From contig JAHIVE010000015.1 in the NCBI GenBank assembly GCA_018816805.1, positions 95,104-138,803 on the forward strand: a stretch of 43,700 nt of DNA. Reading direction: 5' to 3'. The DNA comes from Patescibacteria group bacterium. Its GTDB lineage: Bacteria > Patescibacteriota > Gracilibacteria > UBA1369 > 2-02-FULL-48-14. A model generated the notes under the pieces. It ran no database searches, had not been told where the DNA came from, and worked only from the letters and a program-made list of their open reading frames with translations. Shown here in pieces: positions 21,738 through 29,691 of the stretch. Within the stretch, counting starts at the first letter, position 1; each line of letters starts with the position of its first letter. Both the position numbers and the translations under genes were made by a program.

Positions 21738-21766
21738 TTGATTGATGGCTGTCTAAAAAGTAAATT
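21738..21766 (+). promoter_or_regulatory. promoter of lspA (leaderless transcript predicted)
   Basis: TTGATT (21738-21743), 17 bp, TAAATT (21761-21766). Transcription would start at about 21773, right at the ATG at 21774. The TTG at 21738 is therefore the -35 box and not a start codon. Confidence 0.55.
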
Positions 21767-21773
21767 GAATTAT

Positions 21774-22247
21774 ATGAAGGTAGCAGAAAAAAGGTCGCTT
21801 GACAAGGCATGGATTTATTTTTCCGCTCTGTTCGTCCTTTTTACAGGTTTGGACCAGCTCTCAAAATGGTGGGCACTTGCGACTTTGGATGAGACAAAAA
21901 GGACGGATTTTGGCTTTGAGATCACGTATAACACCGGGATTGCTTTTGGGATTGATTTGCCAACTTGGGCTATTTGGGTAGTTACAGTTCTGGTTTTGGG
22001 GATTGGTTCTTGGCTTGTTTATGAAAATAAACTCTGGCGCGACAAATGGCATTTAACAGGTTTAGCTTTGCTGGTTGCCGGGGCAATTGGGAATCTTATT
22101 GACCGAGTGCGACTTGGCTATGTTGTGGATTTCATAAAATTCTACTGGTGGCCCAATTTTAACCTGGCAGATGTATGGATTGTGATGGCGGTTGTTGTTT
22201 TGATGTATGAGTTTTTGATTCGAGAGGATGCGGTTTCAGAGATTTGA
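21774..22247 (+). CDS. lspA: lipoprotein signal peptidase (signal peptidase II)
   Basis: Cleaves the signal peptide of prolipoproteins in the inner membrane. 157 aa, four membrane spans. Conserved boxes: DQLSKWWA, ITYNTGIAFG, GAIGNLIDRVRLGYVVDFI and FNLADVWIVMAV; the catalytic aspartates are those of NLID and NLAD. The start is set at the ATG at 21774 because the in-frame TTG at 21738 coincides with a -35 box. It converges with aroE with a 12-bp overlap. A substrate is present nearby (the lipoprotein encoded at 32680). Confidence 0.95.
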   Translation: MKVAEKRSLDKAWIYFSALFVLFTGLDQLSKWWALATLDETKRTDFGFEITYNTGIAFGIDLPTWAIWVVTVLVLGIGSWLVYENKLWRDKWHLTGLALLVAGAIGNLIDRVRLGYVVDFIKFYWWPNFNLADVWIVMAVVVLMYEFLIREDAVSEI

Positions 22248-23042
22248 TAATGCTTCTTTTGTAAGTTCTTCCAGTCGTTTTTTTGGTGCTTCCTTCCCTG
22301 TTATGAGCTTGAACATAGGGATGGCTTGATTAACAAACCAAAGTTCACCAGTGAGGAGATTTTTGACATTCATTGCATTTGCTTCTTCTAAAAAAAGGCT
22401 GGTTTTGCCGTAAACTGCATCCATTGCTGTGGTCACTTTTTCCCAGAGTGCGAATGGAACTAAAGTGGATTGTTTAGTTTGGTAGCTGACGGAAGTGGCG
22501 TTAACAATTACGTCCGGTTTTCCGTCCCAAGTGCGCATATCTTCAATCCATTCAATGCCCAGTTTTTCAGCAAATTCTTTGGCGCGGTCAGGTGTGCGAT
22601 TCCAGATTGAGACGAGAGCACCTTCTTTTTGGAAACCGAATGCGGCGGCGCGTGCCGCGCCGCCTGCTCCCAAGACGTGAATTTTAACGCCTTTCAAGGA
22701 AGGGAGGACAGTTTTTAGGGCGCCAACGGCGCCCATATAATCAGTGTTGTAACTAACGAGTTTCCCTTTTTCATTAATGGTTAGATTCACTGCATCAATT
22801 TTCCTAGCTTCTTCCGACACCTTATCCACAAGAGAAATTGAGGGGGTTTTGTGTGGCATTGTAGTAATAAGCCCTTTCAGTTCGCCTTCACGGAGTGAAT
22901 TTATTACTTTTTTCAGTCCGGATGGTTTTATGTCTTTGCTCTCAAACTCTTTTTTGATACCCATTTCTTTGAACAAGGCGTTCAGAACAGGTGTGGACAA
23001 AGAGAAGTCCAGAGGATGTCCAATGATCCAGTATTTATCCAT
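22236..23042 (-). CDS. aroE: shikimate dehydrogenase
   Basis: NADP-dependent reduction of 3-dehydroshikimate. 268 aa, normal size. Substrate domain: WIIGHPLDFSLSTPVLNALF (S-x-S motif) and TTMPHKTPSI with the catalytic Lys; D of YNTDYMG. NADP domain: HVLGAGGAARAAAFGF and the phosphate-binding WNRTPDRA; then VIVNATSV. The end has GELWFVNQAIPMFKLITGKE with the conserved Q. The ATG overlaps the slipin stop (TAATG). No other shikimate-pathway gene is in the window. A quinate/shikimate-type paralog cannot be excluded. Confidence 0.93.
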   Translation of the reverse strand: MDKYWIIGHPLDFSLSTPVLNALFKEMGIKKEFESKDIKPSGLKKVINSLREGELKGLITTMPHKTPSISLVDKVSEEARKIDAVNLTINEKGKLVSYNTDYMGAVGALKTVLPSLKGVKIHVLGAGGAARAAAFGFQKEGALVSIWNRTPDRAKEFAEKLGIEWIEDMRTWDGKPDVIVNATSVSYQTKQSTLVPFALWEKVTTAMDAVYGKTSLFLEEANAMNVKNLLTGELWFVNQAIPMFKLITGKEAPKKRLEELTKEALSNL

Positions 23043-23797
23043 TATTTGGTGAGTTTTTCAGTAATCGACTCAAATGCTCTTAATATTTCCACGGGCATCA
23101 TCCAAATTGTCGTATTTGATTGATCTGAAGAAAGGTCATTCACAGATTGAAGTGTGCGAAGGTGCAAAGCTCCCGGAGACTCTTGGAGCCTCTTTGCGGC
23201 AAGTGCCATGTTTTCCGCAGCTTCGATTTCTCCTTTTGCTTTAATAACAACCGCTCTTCGTTCACGTTCCGCTTCCGCTTCTTTGGCAATTGTTCGCTTC
23301 ATGTCCTCAGGAATGAGGATATCTTTCAGTTCAACATTTTCAACTTTAATTCCCCATACATCAGTAAGTTTGTCGACAACATCACGGATTTTTTCAGATA
23401 GTTCTTCACGTTTTGAAAGAAGATCATCCAAAACCACTTCACCAACAACGTTTCGCATGGTTGTTTGGGCGAGCTGACTGGTTGCATAATGGAAATTTTC
23501 AACATTAATAATAGCTTTTTCCGCATCCACGACTCGGTAATAAACCACTGCGTTTACTCCGACGGAAATGTTGTCACGTGTGAGAGATTCCTGGTGTGGA
23601 ACGTCAACTGTTCGAACACGCATGTCCACCTTTGACATGCTGGTAAATACCGGGATTACCAGTCTCCAACCCGCCTTTTTAACTTTTGTGAATTTACCAA
23701 GAACGAAGAAAACTCCGCGTTGATATTCATTAATTTGACGTATACTGATCAGGACAACGATCAGGACTAGAACAAGAATGGTTCCAAGAATTTCCAT
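23042..23797 (-). CDS. slipin (stomatin/SPFH band-7 protein)
   Basis: 251 aa. One N-terminal membrane helix (EILGTILVLVLIVVLISI) followed by the band-7/SPFH domain (about 22-190): EYQRGVFFVLGKF, PVFTSMSKVDMRVRTVDVPH, TRDNISVGVNAVVYYRV, and the Glu/Ala/Arg coiled-coil helix KEAEAERERRAVVIKAKGEI. Slipins form membrane oligomers and often pair with NfeD proteases, but no nfeD is next to it here. It is translationally coupled to aroE and follows the amidohydrolase after 18 bp. Confidence 0.92.
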   Translation of the reverse strand: MEILGTILVLVLIVVLISIRQINEYQRGVFFVLGKFTKVKKAGWRLVIPVFTSMSKVDMRVRTVDVPHQESLTRDNISVGVNAVVYYRVVDAEKAIINVENFHYATSQLAQTTMRNVVGEVVLDDLLSKREELSEKIRDVVDKLTDVWGIKVENVELKDILIPEDMKRTIAKEAEAERERRAVVIKAKGEIEAAENMALAAKRLQESPGALHLRTLQSVNDLSSDQSNTTIWMMPVEILRAFESITEKLTK

Positions 23798-23815
23798 GAT
23801 GAAAAAGTTAAGAAA

Positions 23816-24799
23816 TTATTTTATTAAATTGTGCCAATTTTGCCAGAAAACTTTCTTTTGGATGGCGGGTGACAGATCAAGTCCTTTAAATTCCTTGCTT
23901 GGGTCTGTCTTAGAAGTGAAAGTGTCTGCTGATAGCATTGATAGATAGTCATGGTACATGTTTCCAAGCCATTCACGTTCTTTGTTTTCATAACCTGTTA
24001 CGACAGTGTCTGTTCCAAACATTATTCGGTCTTGGTACTTTTCAAAGAAGTTGCGGAATTCTTCATTGTGCAATGTCATTGTTTCAAACCCTTGAAGCAT
24101 AAATTCTTGGTGGCCAAAACTGGTGTCAGTATAAAGGTTTGGATATGTATCCAAGAGTTCAGCCAAACGAGGCAGATTCTTTGAAGAAAGACAGTAGTGC
24201 GGACAAATTATTTTAATATTTGGATATGTTGTCAGCACTTCGACAAGCTCATTTTCGTACTTGCTTGTGTTTACCGGCAACATCAATATTCCACCCAGTT
24301 CATCAACCATGTCGTATACTTTTGTAAGTTTTGTGTCCATAAGGGAATACTCGTGACCGTAGGTATATCCGTCGTAAATTTTTACTCCTAATCCTCCATC
24401 ATCCATACATTTTTGCACTTCACCCATCCTGTTAAGATCACCTGGATCTACAGCACATAAAAATGAGAAATGTTCCGGGTCATTATCTGATACTTCCTTT
24501 AGGAAAGCGTGGTTTTCATCAAGAGCACTGTAACGAATCAGTTCTTGTCCTTTGTAGTGCAAAAGGTCATATGGAATACCATGCAAAACAGTTTGATCAA
24601 TCCCTACATCTCCCATTGCAACCTGTAATTTGGCAATATCACCGTCATCTTCAACAGATTCGTGAATGTTTACAATTCTGTCTGTATCCAATGAAGCTAC
24701 AGATACTCGAAGAGCTTCTTGGCTTAGATCATATTTGGACAAAAAAACTCCGCCAGCTGTAACGACAAGAGCCAAGGCAAGGATGTGGATTCTTTTCAT
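23816..24799 (-). CDS. membrane-anchored amidohydrolase (Amidohydro_2 type)
   Basis: 327 aa. An N-terminal signal anchor (HILALALVVTAGGVFLS) leads a TIM-barrel-like domain with FLCAVDPGDLNRMGEVQKC, GGLGVKIYDGYT, LGGILMLPVNTS, NIKIICPHYCLSS (metal His), LYTDTSFG and DRIMFGTDTV (the typical FGTD strand). The usual first metal motif (DxHxH) is replaced by NIHES, so metal content or activity may differ. Substrate unknown. It stands first, before slipin and aroE, behind its own promoter. Confidence 0.82.
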   Translation of the reverse strand: MKRIHILALALVVTAGGVFLSKYDLSQEALRVSVASLDTDRIVNIHESVEDDGDIAKLQVAMGDVGIDQTVLHGIPYDLLHYKGQELIRYSALDENHAFLKEVSDNDPEHFSFLCAVDPGDLNRMGEVQKCMDDGGLGVKIYDGYTYGHEYSLMDTKLTKVYDMVDELGGILMLPVNTSKYENELVEVLTTYPNIKIICPHYCLSSKNLPRLAELLDTYPNLYTDTSFGHQEFMLQGFETMTLHNEEFRNFFEKYQDRIMFGTDTVVTGYENKEREWLGNMYHDYLSMLSADTFTSKTDPSKEFKGLDLSPAIQKKVFWQNWHNLIK

Positions 24800-24822
24800 G
24801 TTGATTCGTTAAATTCCGTCTT

Positions 24823-24850
24823 AGTATGGCATAATGTGTCAGATTTTCAA
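24823..24850 (-). promoter_or_regulatory. promoter of the amidohydrolase-slipin-aroE unit
   Basis: Minus strand: TTGAAA (24845-24850), 16 bp, CATACT (24823-24828). It overlaps the upstream region of pgeF, which is transcribed in the other direction. Confidence 0.5.
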
Positions 24851-24866
24851 TATCAAAGCTGGAAAC

Positions 24867-25538
24867 ATGCAATTTCATCCTTTTACAATTTTCGGTCAAA
24901 AAGTGCGAAGTGGTGTACTACAAGCCAATATTTTGGATGAATTAACTTTTGCTCCTCAGACAGTTGGACAGGTCCATGGGGATAAAATTTTGGAAGTTAA
25001 AGAACTTTCTGAGGAGATTGAGGGCTATGACGCAATGGTGACAGAAAAAACTGGAATTGTATTAATGATAAAGACGGCGGATTGCATTCCTTTGGTTTTA
25101 GCGGATGAAGAAGCCGGGATTGCGGCTGCGGTGCATGCAGGCTGGCGGGGACTAACAAAAGACATTGTGCCAAAAACTGTGAAGAAGATGATTAAAATGG
25201 GAGCTAAAGCTTCACGTATTAAGGTTGGAATTGGACCTTCAATTGGGCTTTGTTGCAGTACATTTTCAGATCCTTTAAAGGAGATTCCGCGCAAATATCA
25301 CTTTGCAATAGACGGGCACAAGGTTGATTTGAATGGTATTTGTGATTTTCAGCTGGCGCAGGTGGGTGTGAAGGAGAAAAACGTGGAAAGAATGGATATT
25401 TGTACTTGTTGCAATGAAGAGTGGTTTTCTCACAGGCGTGATGAGGATAAACGCAGGTTTGGAACCTTGATTGAGTTGACTGAAGAGATGTTTTACATTG
25501 AGTTTTCGTTAGTTGAGGAGGTGGAAGTTGTGAATTAA
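24867..25538 (+). CDS. pgeF: multicopper-type laccase-domain protein (PgeF/YfiH family)
   Basis: Family members act as purine nucleoside phosphorylases/adenosine deaminases or remove L-Ser misincorporated in peptidoglycan precursors. 223 aa from ATG at 24867. An upstream in-frame ATG at 24834 overlaps promoter-like DNA (CATAAT 24830-24835) and is less likely. Motifs: QTVGQVHGDKI, KTADCIPLVLADE, AAAVHAGWRGLTKDI, VGIGPSIGLCCS, and CTCCNEEWFSHRRDEDK near the end. The zinc ligands His/Cys/His of the family are present. It stands alone before the DUF1385 operon. Confidence 0.9.
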   Translation: MQFHPFTIFGQKVRSGVLQANILDELTFAPQTVGQVHGDKILEVKELSEEIEGYDAMVTEKTGIVLMIKTADCIPLVLADEEAGIAAAVHAGWRGLTKDIVPKTVKKMIKMGAKASRIKVGIGPSIGLCCSTFSDPLKEIPRKYHFAIDGHKVDLNGICDFQLAQVGVKEKNVERMDICTCCNEEWFSHRRDEDKRRFGTLIELTEEMFYIEFSLVEEVEVVN

Positions 25539-25585
25539 GCCCGCTTTCTCTGGTAAAATTCGCTCGAATCTGGTAGAAAAGGTGC

Positions 25586-26530
25586 ATGACAACGGAAGAC
25601 GAAAAAATTGATTTTGCAATTGGCGGACAGGCTGTGATTGAGGGCGTTATGATGCGGTCGCCGAATTTTTATACGGTGACGGTTAGGAATGAAGATGGTG
25701 AACTTAAAATTAAGCAGGAGGGTTTTAAGAGTTTGACTGCTAGGATTTGGGGGTTGAAGGCACCATTTTTTCGAGGGATTGTGCATTTGGTGGAGTCAAT
25801 GGTGATTGGGTTTAGGTCGCTTAACTTTTCCAGTGATGTTTTTATTGGAACGACTGAAGAAGAAAAAGAGGACAGGCATCCTATTATGAAGGTTTTAATT
25901 GGAATTTTTGGAGTTTTATATATGTTGGGTACCTTGGCGTTTGTGATATTTTTACTTAAATTTTTACCTCTTTGGGTGGCGGAAAAAGCAGCAGAGGTGT
26001 GGCCTTTGGTTGAGAACAATTATCTTTTATTTAATGCGATTGACGGGTTTACAAAGATCACGATTTTCTTGAGTTATGTGGTGGCGATTTCCTTTTTGAA
26101 GGATATTAAAAGGGTTTTTGAGTATCACGGGGCGGAACATAAATCTATTTGGGCGTATGAGAAGGGACTTGTGTTGACTGTTGAGAATGCGAAGGCGCAG
26201 AGCAGGTTTCACCCAAGGTGTGGGACGAGTTTTATTTTTATTGTGATTTTGATGAGCGTTGTGGTTTATACGTTTATTCCAAGTCCGGATGAGTTTTGGG
26301 CCAGATTGGGAACTCGTATTCTGGCAATTCCGATTATTGCCGGAATGAGTTATGAGTTGCTTAAGCTTAGTGCAAAATGGCAGAAGAATTTTTTGGTGAA
26401 GATGCTGATTTGGCCGGGGTTATTTATTCAGAAATTGACCACCAGGGAGCCTGATGACTCTCAACTTGAGGTGGCGCTTCATTCTTTGCAAGAATCCTTA
26501 AAAATAGAAAATGGAAATACGGAAAATTGA
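25586..26530 (+). CDS. DUF1385 (YqhQ-like) membrane protein
   Basis: 314 aa. The family signature opens the protein: FAIGGQAVIEGVMMRSPNFY, then TARIWGLKAPFFRGIVHLVES, and later EYHGAEHKSIWAYEKG and SRFHPRCGTSFIFIVILMSV. Four to six membrane spans. Role unknown; the conserved His/Cys/Glu residues suggest a metal site. AGGTG stands 4 nt before the ATG. It is first in a chain of overlapping genes (20-bp overlap with the next). Confidence 0.92.
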   Translation: MTTEDEKIDFAIGGQAVIEGVMMRSPNFYTVTVRNEDGELKIKQEGFKSLTARIWGLKAPFFRGIVHLVESMVIGFRSLNFSSDVFIGTTEEEKEDRHPIMKVLIGIFGVLYMLGTLAFVIFLLKFLPLWVAEKAAEVWPLVENNYLLFNAIDGFTKITIFLSYVVAISFLKDIKRVFEYHGAEHKSIWAYEKGLVLTVENAKAQSRFHPRCGTSFIFIVILMSVVVYTFIPSPDEFWARLGTRILAIPIIAGMSYELLKLSAKWQKNFLVKMLIWPGLFIQKLTTREPDDSQLEVALHSLQESLKIENGNTEN

Positions 26531-28634
26531 TAAAAAGAAGCCAAAAATTGCTTTGCTAGTGGATGCTTGGTTTCCGCATTTAGGAGGTGGACAAGTACAT
26601 GTGGCTGAGTTGGCTCGTTTTTTGGCGCTGGATCACGGTTTTGAGGTGGATATTTTAACGCGAAGGATTGCCGGGCGCAGGAGCAGTTATGAAAAAGATG
26701 TGTGTGATGTCCCCGGTGTAACTATTAAGCAGTTTGGCATAAAAAGTGAGTTTTCTAACCCATTTATGAGGCTTTGGTACATGATTGCGGTGTTTTTCTA
26801 CTTGCTTTTTAAGGGGAAAAATTACCGGCTGGCTCATTCACACTGTGCTTCTGCGTGTGTGCCAATGAAGTTTGCGTCCTGGATTACGAGAGTGCCGACG
26901 ATGGTGACAGTGCACGGAAGTATGATTTTTTCCAAGGGATTTTCAGTTAAAAAAATGCTGGAAAAAGTGATTTATTTGGAGACTAAATATTCAAAGGAAA
27001 TTACGGTTTCGGAGAATTTTTTGAAGGCGAAAAATGTGAATCAACATATTCCGGTTATTGCTAACGGTGTTGACGTTGAGAGGTTTGATGCGATTCAGGC
27101 TGAAAAACGAAGTGAATCTTTTGATGTGCTTTTTGTTGGGAGGCTGGATTATGTAAAGGGTTTGGATGTTTTGATTTCAGCGATGAAAAAAGTTGTTGAA
27201 TCTACAGAGTTTATAAAGTCAAAAAAGGATTTTCAATTGCATATTGTGGGGACCGGCTCGGAGAAGAATGCGCTTGAAAAACAAATTGAGAAGTTGGGTC
27301 TTCAAGGCCTGGTTAAGTTTCATGGGAAGGTTACCGGAGATCCTCTGGTTGCTATTTATAAGAGTGCGGATTTATTTGTTTTGCCTTCTCGTACTGAGGG
27401 TTTTCCACTTAGTTTACTTGAGGCTTGCGCGGCTAAATTGCCCGTTTTGGCAACCAATGTTGGGGATAATTCCAAGTTGGTGATTGAAAAGGAAAACGGT
27501 TATTTGGTTGCGCCGGAGGATCAAGAGGAGCTTTCATATTATTTGGAGCTTTTTGTGTTGAATCCGGGACTGAGACAGATGGGTGAAAAAAGTTATGATT
27601 TAGTGCTGCAGGAATATACGTGGCATCGGGTATCGGAAAAAATGGTGCATATTTATGAAAGTGTTATGAGCATGGAAGAGCCTGAGAGTAAGAAACATTC
27701 GAGCAGGGTTGTGTCATTCTTTTTAGATAAAAGAATGCCGTGGAATGTGCCAAATTTGCTGCTTCAAGCTAAGCTTTTTGATAAGCCGTATGAAGGTCGG
27801 AAACCGCTGAAGTTTGCTTTGACGGTGGATGTGGAGCAGTCGTATGGGTCGCTTGATTTGCCGCATGAAGATGATCATGTGGGTGCTTTTTTGGATAGAT
27901 TTACGGATATGGCAAAGAGTCTTGAGGTGCCGGCTACTTTCTTTTTTCAGGCGGATCTTTTGACCAACTATATTGATGAGATTTTTTCTTTGCAGGAGTC
28001 TGAGCATGAGATTGGGATTCATGGATTGCATCATGAGCTTTGGGGTAAGCGGCAGTGGTTTTTAAAAGATGCATGGCTGTCTGTTCCAAAAAGAAAAAAA
28101 GCGCTGAGGATTATTCGCGAGACAATCGACTCTTTGAATTTGAAAGATGTTAGAGCTTTTAGGGCGCCGAATTTGGTGGTAGATAAAGACAGCTTAAGGC
28201 TTATCCGGGAGGCGGAATTTGAAATTGATTCTTCCAGCCCGACTATGCTTGGCGCTAAACCGTTGCCTTCGCTAAAAAATGGTCTTTGCAGGATGCCGGT
28301 GAGCAGGGATCCAATGCCGCATTTACAGTGGCGGTATGGGTTGCCTTTTGGCAGCTATAAGGTGATGAATTTAGCAAATTTTATTAGTATGAGTGATGAA
28401 GAACTTTTGGCTGCAGTTAGCAGGCTTCGCGAGTATCAGAGAGCGGCCGGGGTTGATCCGCATTTGGTGTTTTTGTGTCATAGTTGGGAGTTCCAAAGTA
28501 GGGATCATATGGACATGGCGAGCGGGGAGAATTTTTCTATTTTGGCAAGGAAGATTGCAATATTGAAGGAGCATATGGAGCTTCAGTTCAGGACTCTAAC
28601 TGACCTTTGCACCGATTTGTATGCCAATTCTTGA
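26511..28634 (+). CDS. fusion of GT4 glycosyltransferase and polysaccharide deacetylase
   Basis: 707 aa. Residues 1-385 are a GT4 enzyme: ALLVDAWFPHLGGGQVHVAE (donor GG loop), VTVHGSMIFSKGF, VLFVGRLDYVKGLDVLISAM and RTEGFPLSLLEACAAKLPVL. After a basic linker, residues about 430-700 form a NodB-like deacetylase: TVDVE (near 437) with the catalytic Asp pair, VPATFFFQADLL, and the metal motif HGLHHE (about 504); a late LVFLCHSWEF supplies the last His. Both parts have their key residues, so one chain may add and then deacetylate an N-acetylated sugar. No signal peptide, so both act in the cytoplasm. It overlaps neighbours on both sides. Confidence 0.9.
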   Translation: MEIRKIDKKKPKIALLVDAWFPHLGGGQVHVAELARFLALDHGFEVDILTRRIAGRRSSYEKDVCDVPGVTIKQFGIKSEFSNPFMRLWYMIAVFFYLLFKGKNYRLAHSHCASACVPMKFASWITRVPTMVTVHGSMIFSKGFSVKKMLEKVIYLETKYSKEITVSENFLKAKNVNQHIPVIANGVDVERFDAIQAEKRSESFDVLFVGRLDYVKGLDVLISAMKKVVESTEFIKSKKDFQLHIVGTGSEKNALEKQIEKLGLQGLVKFHGKVTGDPLVAIYKSADLFVLPSRTEGFPLSLLEACAAKLPVLATNVGDNSKLVIEKENGYLVAPEDQEELSYYLELFVLNPGLRQMGEKSYDLVLQEYTWHRVSEKMVHIYESVMSMEEPESKKHSSRVVSFFLDKRMPWNVPNLLLQAKLFDKPYEGRKPLKFALTVDVEQSYGSLDLPHEDDHVGAFLDRFTDMAKSLEVPATFFFQADLLTNYIDEIFSLQESEHEIGIHGLHHELWGKRQWFLKDAWLSVPKRKKALRIIRETIDSLNLKDVRAFRAPNLVVDKDSLRLIREAEFEIDSSSPTMLGAKPLPSLKNGLCRMPVSRDPMPHLQWRYGLPFGSYKVMNLANFISMSDEELLAAVSRLREYQRAAGVDPHLVFLCHSWEFQSRDHMDMASGENFSILARKIAILKEHMELQFRTLTDLCTDLYANS

Positions 28635-29691
28635 TGTAATGCCGGTGTCCACTTGGCGTGATGTGCGAACCGTAATGGTGCGTAGCACTACTCCCAGCGA
28701 CCTTGATATTGCGGAAAAATTGGTTCATGGACGAAAAGTAAAGTCTGTTCAGAGTTTTTTACATTTGAGAGGTGCTGTTGAGTTTTTATTTAAAAATTTA
28801 GAAATGCCGTCTAAGAGGGTTGTGTTTCCGCGGTTTATTTGTTCGTCCGTGGTGCGCGCCGCAGAGAGGGCGGGAATGCGAGTGACGCTGTGTGATTTGG
28901 AGCGTGATGGAACAATTTCCGTTGAGGCTTTGAAGCGGATTCCGCTTGAAAAATTTGGGGCGGTTTTTGTGGTGCATCCGTTTGGTGTGCCGGCTCGAAT
29001 GAAGGAGATTTCCGAGCTTTGCAGGAAGAAAAATGTGTTTTTAATTGAAGACTGTGCACATGTTTTTGGGGTGGAGATTAATGGTCGGCGAGCTGGCACG
29101 TGGGGTGATTTTGCGCTGTTTCATTTTGGAAAAAAGATGACGAATGTGCATGGTGGATTGTTGGTTTCTTATAAAACTAATTTGGAGGCGAATTTGAAAC
29201 CGGCGCGGGTTTCTTTTGGTGAATTGGTTTCGCTTGGTTTGCGGATGAATTTATTGAGGGGGATTGTGAATTTAATTCGAAGTGCGACTCCCCTGCCCCG
29301 TGACAGTGAAGATGAGGGCGGACGTGAGTTTAAAGCTTTGGCTGCAAGTGATGGGTCACGGCGTCTTTTTGTTCGCAAATATAAGGAGTTTTTGCGGGGA
29401 AAAGAGGTGCGAGATGCGGTTTTTAAGGCTTATTTGGAGAATTTGCCGGAGGGGTTTTGGGCTATTCAGCAAGAGATGCCGGAGGATTATTTTCATTTTC
29501 CTGTTTTGGTTGCGAAGGATAAAAACAGGAATGATATTTTGAAGAAGCTTAGGGTTTTTGGGATTTTTGGTGATAGGATTTGGTATAATGCTGACTGCTC
29601 GTTTGCAAAAAGGATTTTGATTCTTCCAGTGAATGAGTCGATGCGTGAAAAGGATGTAAAAATGATTTGTAAATTACTTTCAAATGTTTAA
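28621..29691 (+). CDS. DegT/DnrJ/EryC1/StrS-type PLP aminotransferase-like protein
   Basis: 356 aa, fold type I PLP enzyme, normally making amino sugars. Visible: SFLHLRGAVEFLF (cofactor region), VVFPRFICSSVVRAAERAGM, VFVVHPFGVPARMKEI, IEDCAHVFG (Asp and His) and FALFHFGKKMTNVHGGLL (the Schiff-base Lys region followed by GG). The family's GT-serine motif is altered, and the C-terminal half (after about 215) deviates from typical members. Residues RSATPLPRDSEDEGGREFKA lie in a 64-bp inverted-repeat segment (29298-29361) and look inserted. It may act on sugars made by the neighbouring deacetylase fusion. Confidence 0.8.
   Translation: MPILDVMPVSTWRDVRTVMVRSTTPSDLDIAEKLVHGRKVKSVQSFLHLRGAVEFLFKNLEMPSKRVVFPRFICSSVVRAAERAGMRVTLCDLERDGTISVEALKRIPLEKFGAVFVVHPFGVPARMKEISELCRKKNVFLIEDCAHVFGVEINGRRAGTWGDFALFHFGKKMTNVHGGLLVSYKTNLEANLKPARVSFGELVSLGLRMNLLRGIVNLIRSATPLPRDSEDEGGREFKALAASDGSRRLFVRKYKEFLRGKEVRDAVFKAYLENLPEGFWAIQQEMPEDYFHFPVLVAKDKNRNDILKKLRVFGIFGDRIWYNADCSFAKRILILPVNESMREKDVKMICKLLSNV
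29298..29361. repeat. inverted repeat CCGTGAC...GTCACGG inside the DegT-like gene
   Basis: Perfect 7-bp arms (29298-29304 and 29355-29361) enclose 50 bp of low-similarity coding sequence. It resembles the palindromic element family in size but not in sequence. Confidence 0.4.
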
